A stretch of 37,938 nucleotides of DNA from Vitrella brassicaformis (lineage: Eukaryota; Sar; Vitrellaceae), in contig CDMY01000589.1 in assembly GCA_001179505.1 (NCBI GenBank), positions 1-37,938 of the forward strand. Direction: 5' to 3'. Numbering within the stretch: position 1 is the stretch's first letter; each line of letters opens with the position of its first letter. The notes under the pieces are model-generated. The model had not been told where the DNA came from. It searched no databases and was given only the letters and a program-made list of their open reading frames with translations. Both the position numbers and the translations under genes were made by a program. Below, piece after piece: positions 10,626 through 19,625 of the stretch.

Positions 10626-10949
10626 TTTGGCAGATCTGCCCTTCGAAGGCGAGCTTAGAGCACGGGCTCGCAGCAATCGAGCTGAAAGGAGGAGCTCGCA
10701 GCAATCGGGGGGGAAAACGGACCAGATATCGCATTCCGACTGCATTGCGGTGTTGGTTGATCCTCTGTCTGAGCGTGCTCGGAGTCCCGGCGAATTTCTA
10801 CCATTTGCCGATGCGGAAGCGGATGGTAGCGGATGTCGGGAGCCCCATTGGATGACAGGTGAGGCTCAGACAAGACACATCCGCACGTGGAAGGGCTGCG
10901 TGGGACGACGGACTCGTTTGCATGTGTTGTAGCTGGTCTTGAGTGAGCG
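10626..10949. promoter_or_regulatory. shared 5' region of cryptochrome-like and ankyrin genes
   Basis: A divergent spacer of about 320 bp. The 14-mer GCTCGCAGCAATCG occurs twice in direct orientation (10666-10679 and 10694-10707, 28 bp apart). A GCGAGCTTAG sequence lies just beside it. Such a repeated word is a reasonable candidate regulatory site, but binding is not shown. If the minus-strand gene starts at 10745, the repeats would fall inside its coding sequence. Confidence 0.4.
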
Positions 10950-12755
10950 ATGGCTGCGTCGTCTTCCCGCTCAGTGCACGGCGGCACGCCGCCAGCACCA
11001 ACTGGCTGGCTGGGGCTGCATCGCGTCGAGATCAAGTTACCCTGGCTGCATAGCGATGCCACTCGACATCTGTGTGACGTCGTCTTCCGCCGGTCCATCG
11101 GCAGCGCGCAAGGCGTCGCACAGCTCATCCGGCAGGAAGGGGCTGAGGCAAATGTCATGCCGTTACTGGTGCAATCACACGCGGATGGCGCCCCTCCCCC
11201 CCCGGAGCCGCCCATGGTCTACCCACTGCTCAGCCTAGCTATTGACAACATGACCGGCAACACTATTCCATCCATCTGGGTGGACCGTCCACGGGGCATG
11301 AGTCCCGTCGCCACGAGGTGCTGGTCGTCCCCCGAGCTGCAGGATGACATCATGAATGCACTGATCGACGGTGGGGCCGACATGAATGCGACGAGCGCCG
11401 ACCGCTCCCACAACACACGGCCCCTTCGTGTGGCGATTGCGGCGGGCAACATACGAGCAGTGAGCCTGCTGCTGCGGCGGGGCGCGCAGCTGAGCGGCTT
11501 CAGGGTGATGCGGCTGCCGTTTGCTTGGGGAGTGTACGGTGGACGAGAGTGTCTAACCACCTCCGACGCGGAGCGGCAGCTCATGTCGATTTATCAGCGA
11601 CTCATCCAGCGAGACAGCACACTCGCAGTCGAACGCAGCACCGACGGCGGCTCCTCGCTGAGCGTGGTGGATGATGCAGCCACGAGCCGGGGGGGTCCTT
11701 TCTCCCAGGCCTTCATTGACCAGTACCTGGACATGCTACAGGCCAATGGAGCAGACGTAAGGGCGGGGACTGGCCCGTGGGGCACTACCCCATTGCGGTG
11801 GGCGGCGATGTTCGGCAGCCCCCAAGTCGCCGATTGGCTGTGTCGCCAGGTGCCGGCCGACATCGACAGAGACCTGACAGGCGAGCCGCATAGAACGCCC
11901 CTCAATACGGCTCTCGGTGGGCTCACGCGGTGGGCTGATGACCTGAATGACGACAGCCGGCCAGAGCATGAGAAGGAGGAGCTTCGCACACGGGAGATTC
12001 CCAACCTCGAGGCCTTCATCCGTACACTGGTGCGGGCCGGGCTCGCCCCGTCCCTTGTCCGCTTCACAGTACCTGAAGACCACCGCCGTCGGTGTCGGCT
12101 GCTGCTCACGCAGTATGCCGCAGTGCTGAACGAGCTGCCTGATGTGTCGATGGCGGCCATCAACGCCGCCCTCGCCCGCCAGCGCGACCACTCGATGCTG
12201 CTCGCCCGTCTGCTGCCCGTCGCACCCCATCATGACGGCGCCCACCCCCACCCCTCCCCATCCAACATGGCATTCGGACCACACGAGGCGGACGCCATCG
12301 GCTGGAAGATCGGCGCATTCCTGCACGATCCATCGGCTGCCGTGGCGGTCATCGACCGGTACCTCATCGGTGACTCACAGCTGAGGCGCCGCGTGCAGGC
12401 GGCCGTCAGCCATTTCGTCAAGTCGGCGGCCACACAGACATCCAGCAACAGGGAGGTGGTGGGCGATATGGCCAATGTGGGCGGCGTCACGGGGCGGGTG
12501 CCGCTGCAGTGCTTCGCCATTCGGGGCAGTGGCGTGCAGGTGGCGCGCATGGTGGGTGTGCGAGAGGTGGTGCACAGGGCCCGGCTGGACGAGGCGGCCA
12601 GGTGGTTGGACGGGGCAGCCTGGTGTGGCCTCACGGCGGGTGTGGTCAAGGGCTTCAACGAGCACCTCGGCAACCAGGACTGCCAATTCGCGTGGCAGCA
12701 GCTGGGCCACATCGACAAGACCACACGGATATTCGTGGCGCTGGGCATTGAGTGA
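10950..12755 (+). CDS. intronless ankyrin-repeat protein
   Basis: One uninterrupted frame of 601 residues, in contrast to its intron-rich neighbours. Ankyrin-like helices are visible at about residues 128-180 (ALIDGGADMNA, RPLRVAIAAGNIRAVSLLLR) and 253-325 (MLQANGADV, TPLRWAAMFGSPQVADWLC, TPLNTAL). The remainder, including a long C-terminal region after residue about 400, has no recognised domain. There is no signal peptide or transmembrane segment. Ankyrin repeats mediate protein-protein contacts; the partner is unknown. The start is the first ATG of the open frame. Lack of introns could mean retroposition or a lineage-expanded single-exon family. Confidence 0.85.
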   Translation: MAASSSRSVHGGTPPAPTGWLGLHRVEIKLPWLHSDATRHLCDVVFRRSIGSAQGVAQLIRQEGAEANVMPLLVQSHADGAPPPPEPPMVYPLLSLAIDNMTGNTIPSIWVDRPRGMSPVATRCWSSPELQDDIMNALIDGGADMNATSADRSHNTRPLRVAIAAGNIRAVSLLLRRGAQLSGFRVMRLPFAWGVYGGRECLTTSDAERQLMSIYQRLIQRDSTLAVERSTDGGSSLSVVDDAATSRGGPFSQAFIDQYLDMLQANGADVRAGTGPWGTTPLRWAAMFGSPQVADWLCRQVPADIDRDLTGEPHRTPLNTALGGLTRWADDLNDDSRPEHEKEELRTREIPNLEAFIRTLVRAGLAPSLVRFTVPEDHRRRCRLLLTQYAAVLNELPDVSMAAINAALARQRDHSMLLARLLPVAPHHDGAHPHPSPSNMAFGPHEADAIGWKIGAFLHDPSAAVAVIDRYLIGDSQLRRRVQAAVSHFVKSAATQTSSNREVVGDMANVGGVTGRVPLQCFAIRGSGVQVARMVGVREVVHRARLDEAARWLDGAAWCGLTAGVVKGFNEHLGNQDCQFAWQQLGHIDKTTRIFVALGIE

Positions 12756-13106
12756 GGGTGTGGTGTGATTGGGGAGGGGGAGAGAGGGGTGGGATGCTTG
12801 ATGGCCATGCGTTGCGTTGTGGGCGTCGCCTTCACAGACGGTTATTCGTGTGTGTGAGGTGACGGCGCACGGACGGACGGACGGACGGACGGATGGTGTC
12901 TACTGATTGATGATGATCGATTCAACCGCCGGAGGATTATTTAAATGCACTGGATTGTGCACCAACGATGAGTCTGACCGCTGTTTGTCTGTCTGTCTGT
13001 CCATATTCACCGACACGTCACGTCACACGCAATGCAATACATACACACACCATCACCATTCATCGACATGTAAGTCTACTCATTACGCATGGATATGTAT
13101 GAGGGA

Positions 13107-13213
13107 AAAAACACAATAATCAATCTACCCATCGAAGTCTGTGGCTCTGCTCTCTTTTGGGGAAAAACACAATAATCAATCTACCCATCGAAGTCTGTGG
13201 CTCTGCTCTCTTT
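13107..13213. repeat. 56-bp direct tandem duplication
   Basis: Two adjacent copies of a 56-bp unit starting AAAAACACAATAATCAATC and ending in a CTCTGCTCTCTTT stretch. The second copy starts at 13163 and is matched for about 51 bp. The copies look identical by eye over the shared length, which implies a recent slippage or duplication event. There are no terminal inverted repeats or coding content to suggest a transposon. Confidence 0.9.
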
Positions 13214-14122
13214 ACCACGGACACACGCACAGAGAAGCGAAGCACGCCACTGGCCGGCCGGTCGGTGGCACACTCACACGGAAGGAGGCAGGGGATATGG
13301 CGGGCGGGATGAGGGAATTGCGCAATGGCTACAGACAAGACAGGCAGGGGCAGGGCAGGGGCAGGGGAGGAAAGCCATCGGCACGCAATGGTGGATACAA
13401 GTATGCAATGCAATCTCACGCATATTACATTACTTACGGCAATAATTATAATGCGCCGCTCCCGTGTTGCAGTGCGCAAACGGAAACAATCTCCCATACA
13501 AACAAACGCTATTATATAATTAGATAGACACACACAAACTGGTAGGTATGCATCTCTCTCTCTCTCACACTCACTCACTCACACACACAGCACACACATA
13601 CTAGGCAACGGGTCAGCCAATGCGGGTGCGGGTGGCACTGTCTCGCACACGTTGCAACGCCGCAATCAACGCTGCCGTGCTCGATAGGCATACACACATA
13701 GCCCCTCTCTCTCTCTCTCTCTCTGTTTCTCTCTCTTGATGTGACACACACCGCACCGACAGAGTGGGGAAGTGATAGAGGAAAACAGCCCCTCCATACG
13801 CCCAACCCCCCCATCCATCCATCCCACCCACCACGCAGGCATCGCATGTACCAGATGAACGGAACCCGCCCGTGGACACAAATGGACACGCACATGGCCA
13901 GTCGGCCATCCCTCCTTCCCTCCCTCCCTTCCTTCCCCGTCCGTCCGTCCGTCCGTCCGTCCATTCATCCAGGCAGGCAGGCAGGCAGGCTGACACATAA
14001 AACCTAAAAGAGGCGATGGCTAGCTATGTATCATTGGGTGCGATCCTGACTGACATTAACTAGGCAACACGCACGTATTTCACGCAGAGAGAGAAGTCCC
14101 TCCCTTCCTGCCTCTCTCCCTG

Positions 14123-14153
14123 CCTCCCTCCCTCCCTCCCTCCCTCCCTCCCT
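14123..14153 (-). repeat. (GGGA)n tract just downstream of the CDK stop codon
   Basis: On the kinase sense strand the bases after the stop codon are repeated GGGA units with at least seven G-triplets. This could form a G-quadruplex in the 3' UTR RNA. On the plus strand it reads (CCCT)n. Confidence 0.8.
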
Positions 14154-14155
14154 CT

Positions 14156-15503
14156 CTAAGGCTGCTCGAATGCCTGTTTGTGGACGCTATCGAAGAAAGG
14201 GTGCGTGAGCAGGCGACACGCGCTGTGCCGGCTGGCCGGCGGGTACCGGACCATACTGCCATCACACACACACACACATGCATGCACCAATGCATGAGTG
14301 AGGGCGATGCCTGTGGGTCTGTTGGTGACTGCCTGACATACTTGGCTAGCATGTCTATTCCTTCGTCTGGCATATTGTCCGTGGGGATGGCCTTCCGCAG
14401 AGCGGTGAAGGGGTGAACCGATCGCCACTTGGGGAACTCATCCTTCACACGCACACACGCACACACAGACGTACATGCGGCAGTCGGCTTCTGATGTGTG
14501 TGGTGTTGCCGACCCACCCGCCACTCGGTGAGTGTGTTCTTCATGCCGGGCCATGTGTCCTCTGTGGGGCTGCCAAGCAGCTGACACGTCTTGAACAACG
14601 TATCCACCTCGGAATCACCAGGGAACAACGGACGACCTGATACACACACACACACCAACCATCGCCCCACCTCAGACCGACCATGCCGTGTGTGCGTTGC
14701 GTTGCATTGCGCTACCCACCGGTGGCCATCTCGGCGATGATGCATCCTGCGGCCCAGATGTCGACCTCTGTGCCGTAGACCCGCTGGCCCAGCAGCAGCT
14801 CGGGCGGCCGGTACCACAGCGTGATGACGTCCTGCGTCCCCGTGTACACCCCGATGCAGTGCATCCGGGCCAGGCCGAAGTCGGCTATCTTGAGGTAGCC
14901 CCGCTGGTCGATCAGGATGTTCTGCGGCTTCATGTCGCGGTGCACGATCTGGTGCCCGTGCAGATGGGCCAGCCCGTTGATCAGCTGGTACGACAGCGAC
15001 TTGAGCAGGTCGGCAGGCAGGCCAACCGGAACCGGGTGGTCCTTCTTGGTGCTGTTGCTGTTGCTGGTAGTGGGTGCCATGGCGGCGGTGTCTGCCGAGG
15101 TTGTGCTGGCACTGTTGCCACCCTGGGTGGTTGCCGTGCGTCTGATGAGGTGTCTGAGGTCGGTCTGGACGTACTCGAAGACCATGTAGAGGTGTCGCTG
15201 CTTGCAGTGGATATCGTAGAGCTTGACCAGGTTGTGGTGGCTGATCTCCCGCAGCAGCGCCACCTCCCTCAGCGATGTGGACGGGATCCCCTCCTCGTCC
15301 TCGTTGCCCCGGATCATCTTGACTGCCACCGTGTCGCCCGTCTTGCTGTCCAGCGCCAGATAGACCGTCCCATAAGTGCCCTCGCCGAGTGTGCTGCGGA
15401 TCTCGTAGCGGTCCAGCAGCAGCGGGGAGGGCGCAGCGGGGCTGTTCGAGGCCGACGATGAGAGCGACGACAGGTCGCCGGTGGACGACGACGCGCACAT
15501 CAT
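14156..15503 (-). CDS. cyclin-dependent-kinase-like Ser/Thr kinase (PSTSLRE) with insert
   Basis: Four exons on the minus strand: 15503-14720, 14636-14518, 14442-14342, 14255-14156. The model gives 367 residues. Visible kinase landmarks are the glycine loop GEGTYGTVY (40-48), ATP lysine K62, cyclin-binding helix PSTSLRE (74-80, PSTAIRE in CDK1), HRDMKPQN (188-195, with Met where Leu is usual), DFGLAR (208-213), activation-loop Thr221, and LWYRPPELLLG (PPE where APE is usual). The C-lobe runs through GRPLFPGDSEVDTLFK to RLLTHPFF. A low-complexity Ser/Thr/Ala insert of about 38 residues (123-161) lies just before helix E. The family needs a cyclin and drives cell-cycle or transcription steps; which one here cannot be told. 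Two Met codons begin the frame. An upstream in-frame ATG at 15683 exists but lacks support. Confidence 0.9.
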
Positions 15504-15751
15504 CACGGCAGGGCGTGATGCTGGCAGATAGAAAGTCACGAACGAGAAAAATGGCAAAACTCGGCAGCAGGTGCCGCTACATGCTCGTCCTTCGTCGTGT
15601 TTGCCCTCCTTTCCCTCTCCCCGCCACTGTGCGAGCTGATCGCCTGATCGGGAAAAACTCATCGTTTGGCTTTCCTTTGCCATGTAGAGGCCTCCAGCTG
15701 CATCTGTGAGGCCTCGGCATCCTCAAATCCCTTCATTACGGGTGTTTCACG
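15504..15751. promoter_or_regulatory. shared 5' region of CDK-like and F-box-like genes
   Basis: A divergent spacer of about 250 bp with a CT-rich tract near 15603-15622 and TGATCGCCTGATCGG near 15637-15651. No known box is identified. Assignment rests on gene orientation only. Confidence 0.4.
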
Positions 15752-18700
15752 ATGGATCTGAGCCAGGTGAGGGTCCCGATGGAAGTCCGAAGGAGATCAG
15801 GCAAACGGCATCATTTGTGTGGTTCTCTACATGGTGACAGGTGGGCCAGGAGATCCAAAGCGACGTGGGCAAAATGAAATATGCATCAGAGGGGCGCAAT
15901 CCATCTCCTTCTCTGTGTGTTGTTGTCCATGGGGACAGATAAGTAGGAGTCTGACATCGCATGCTGACCAGCACCAGGTCGACGCTGCCGTCACGTTAGC
16001 CTCGCAGGTGATCGAGGGAAGGGGACTCAAACCCCTTGTGGGTGGGAGGTATCTCCATCTTGGTTCGTCGTGTGTGTACTGCGTTCTCAGCTGGGGGATG
16101 GTGCCAAGTCCTTGGAGAGTAGTATTGCGGACCTGAATGGCTTCCTAGCAGAGGTAGATGGGCAACGGATCCACCTCGTTGCCGTAGGGACGGTGGGATC
16201 TGTCTCTGTGCTGTGCGGTGTCGGTGCAGGTGGGCGGCATAGCGTCGCAGATGCAGCAGCTGCAGCCATCGCAAATCACATCAGAGGTGAGTCAAGCATC
16301 CGGTGAGGGAGCTGTACGCACAATCCATCCATTCCGGTTGCTGTGTGCAGGCGTCGTTGCGCGCGGCCCGAGATGTGGGTGAGCAGATGACGTTGATGGC
16401 CTCCCACACGGCGGCCGTCACCACACAGCTAGCACTGCAGCGGATCCCGCTTGCACGCGCTGTGGCTGCCCTCACCGCATCGACGGCAGATGAGCCACAC
16501 CAGGGACAACATCCGGAACAGGAAGCCAGCGACGCTGCCGCAGCAGCACAGACACAGGTAGCCAGGACACTGAAGAGGAGCACTGCAGGAGCTGGCATCA
16601 GACGCACTGTTCTCTTCCGTGTGGGTCAGGAAGAGCCGTCGGTTCGAGGTCCTTCGTATCGGCTCGTCTTTCGAAGCGGCAAGAAGCCCATCAACGAACC
16701 GGTACACACACTCGGGGCAGACATGCAAACTGATTCGTATCAAAATTGGTTGTGCCGTGTGTCGTGTGTGCCCTTGGTGGCAGCCTGCCCTGGCCCGCGA
16801 GTTGCAGGGATGCATCTTAGGCTCCCTCCAGCCCTGGGAGCTCGCACGACTGCGGCCGGCCATCGGCCGGCGCATCTTCCACCAAGCGGCGCAGCAGTAC
16901 ACCCACCTGACGATGGACAGCGATGACGACGAGGCGCGCGGCATGTGGGAGCGAATGTCGTGCGATATGGCGCATAGGTAAGGCCAGAGGAGCCGCAACC
17001 TCAAAGAACTTACCATCCGCCACCCAAACCGATACTCAGTCGAAGCCAACTGGTGTGACGGTGCCTGGGTATCCCTAGTTGAAGGCCACGCACACGGTCA
17101 TACCATTGGGGGGCAGCCGAGCAGTGGTGCGGCATCGTCATCAGCAACAGTGAAAGACGGCATCGAGAGCGCCGCCCCGCCCCTTCGCCATCCCCCTTCA
17201 CACGCCACACTCCAGGTGCTCCGATTTGACATGCTCGAGTACGGCATCGGGACTCGTGAATGGCACCCCCTCGGCCCGCCCCCCACCGCCCCCGTCCATC
17301 TGCCCGCCCTCACCACCGTCATCGATGTCCAGCCCGATCATGCGCCGGCCCGGGTGGGCCGCAATTGGCACACGCCCAACGTCCGAGTGCTGACGTTCCA
17401 GGGCACCTATAGCGAGGCCGACAAGTTTGAGGGGGCGCGACAGTGGATTGGCGACGGCACCCAGCTGGAGAAGCTCGAGTACAACTCACGCGGGTACGGC
17501 GGACGGATACACATGGGTGCGGGTGCATACCGTGTGGCAGGCAGGAATGGACGCCATCTCGTTATGTGTCTGTGCAGGAACGAATCGTATAACGATGAGT
17601 TTCTCAGTGGGGTGCCTGAGGGCAAGTCGCTGTCGGGTCTCCGCTCCCTTGGCCGCGTGAGTGTCACATGCGAGGACACTCATGGCTGGTGGGAGCCTGC
17701 CGACATGCGGCAGTTTCGCAATCTGCTCGTGCGGCGAGGGTGCGTGCAGTGCATCCGCGAGATGCACTTCAATCTCGCACTGGATTGGATCGAGGACAGC
17801 GCTGAGCAGCGCCAGATGGTCGACAAGGCAGCGGAACTCACGTAAGGAATGCGATGCGGCAGCAATGTCGGATGACGTCTACCCTGACTGCGTATGTGAT
17901 GTGGGTCTTGTTCCTGTCTTTCAGTGACACGGTGATGCATCCCGACGCCATCAGCCGGCAGCTGATACCCGAGGCGCCATGTGGAGGATTTGGCACGATT
18001 AGCCTGCAGCTGCTGGCGTGGAGCCGCGCCCACCGGTCGCCGACGGCCGAGAAGCTCGTGACGGACTACGCCATGGGCGTGTCCACAGTCATCTTCGACG
18101 ACAGCTCAAGCCCACGCGCAGACGCGGCCCCCGACGAGGAGCAAGATGAGGACGAGCGTCAGGTGTATCGTCCGTACCCTGTGACGCCCGCCACATTCCC
18201 CCAGGCCAACAAACTGACGCTGCCGCAGTCCAGCCTCCCGAGGGAGGACATCGGGAGGGCTGTCGAGGTGGCCACTAGCATGCCCCGGCTGGAGCACATC
18301 GACGCCAGCAGCTCTGGGGTCGCAGTGGGCTTCCTCCAGGCATTCCACGCGGCGGCACCAGATAGGGCGATCGGCACAGTGACGCTGCAACTGCCACTCA
18401 AAGACCTGAGCTCCAAGCGGTGCACTTTTGACGAGTGGGGCAAGAGCCGTAATATGCTGCCGGCAATCGAGCGCATCACTCTGAGTGTAGTAGGTGGGCA
18501 GACAACGTGCGTGGATGGATGGACAGCTGGTCCATGTTGTGTGTTACGCGTGAATGTAGGTAACACGCAGGACGGTTCGAAGCTCGAGAGATTGCACGCC
18601 AACGTTGTGGCCCTCATGCAGCAGACCAGCCATGTCAAGGTGGGTGGGTACAATGGAAGGGAAGACTGGTGCCTGGTCAACCAACGGCCCTGCTGCTGCC

Positions 18701-18907
18701 TGTGTGTGTCGTTGGTTTGCATGTGGTGCCTTTACACAGGGGGCTCCGCGTATCGATGCGACCTTCTCGCCCCATGGTGGTTTGGCGAAGAAGATCAGCG
18801 AGCGGTTTGCGTCTGCGCACGCCCTGTTCAATCTCTCGAGCTCAAGCACCAAGTTGCAGCTGGAATGGGCTGAATCGGATAGGCTCGAGCTGACGCGGCT
18901 CGATTAG
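15752..18907 (+). CDS. coiled-coil/F-box-like/LRR-like protein with an in-frame stop
   Basis: Proposed exons: 15752-15766, one near 15841 (end unsure), 15978-16007, 16091-16153, 16230-16286, 16351-16557, 16630-16701, 16784-16977, 16991-17493, 17578-17841, 17925-18489, 18571-18639, 18740-18907. The N-terminal exons encode short helical, heptad-like segments (LGDGAKSLESSIADLNGFL). Exon 16784 carries an F-box-like helix set (LQGCILGSLQPWELARLRP). From 16991 on, the protein has irregular leucine-rich segments such as NLKELTIRHP and LQVLRFDMLEYG. F-box proteins usually link substrates to SCF ubiquitin ligases; this role is inferred. The F-box exon and the LRR-like segment are in the same frame but separated by TAA at 16979-16981, which overlaps a good GTAAGG donor. 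It may be a damaged allele, an error, or spliced with an in-frame acceptor at 17121 or 17124 that removes the NLKELTIR segment. Confidence 0.6.
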
Positions 18908-19625
18908 ATAGATACACAGATCGATTGGCTGGCTGACTGACTAGTGTCTGGAGAGATGTGGATAGTGTGTATAGTATACATGGGTCACTCGCTGCCTCAG
19001 GGACCAGGTGTGTGAATCCTCCATCCATTCGAATGATCGTTTTTGACGTCCCATAAGTCCAAAGTAGGCCTAAATTGAGTGAGGTTGCACTCTACCGATA
19101 TGCACACAGACGCACCAGGCACCGAAGCCAGGCAACCCCCAAGTCACTGGATCAACGGATGGCTATATAATAGAGGTATGTGAGTATGTCTGTACACATC
19201 GATCCCTCCTTCGACGTAGGCAGCGAGGCAGCGATGGATATACACATAAAGCAAGGAGCGAGACGCATGCAATGGAATGCAATACGGGGAGTGACGCTAA
19301 GCTCTTCTCCGTGAACACGCACACATCACACAACACAACTCGCAAATGCACCGACCACCCTCCCCATGACAACACCAACACAATCGATGGGTCGATGTGC
19401 CACACATGGTACACACAGTGAGACAGCGAGGCAGGCAGTCAGGCAGTCGATATAAAGGAGGAAGCTATGCAGTGAGGGGTCAAAACGCCATAAAGGCTGC
19501 CTCTGGCTGACACGGACACACAGCAACGAAACTCTCAAATCAACCACTGTCCCCCTCCCATGATATAGCATGCCGGCCGTCAACACATGTATTCGACCAC
19601 CCCCCGCCAGTGGGTCGATCTGTCG
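18908..19625. other. convergent spacer, no feature recognised
   Basis: This 3'-to-3' spacer holds CA-rich and GATA-like simple sequence. Minus-strand open frames here (19163-19586) are rich in Cys, Val and Leu from TG repeats and have no splice support. Confidence 0.55.

Larger units (their letters stand above)
12756..14155. other. convergent spacer of about 1.4 kb, repeats only
   Basis: No exon is supported. The stretch contains a 56-bp tandem duplication (13107-13213), GGAC/CCGT tetranucleotide runs (about 12871-12894 and 13939-13962), a GCAG run (13973-13990), CT-rich microsatellite (about 13709-13735) and a CCCT tract at its end. Confidence 0.6.

Noticed and set aside
13107-13213. Transposon or retro-element remnant
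   Set aside because: Two adjacent identical units without terminal repeats, target-site duplications or coding sequence; simple tandem duplication explains it.
14080-15498. 472-residue minus-strand frame overlapping the kinase
   Set aside because: Out-of-frame shadow of the CDK exons that partly reads introns; kinase motifs are in the other frame.
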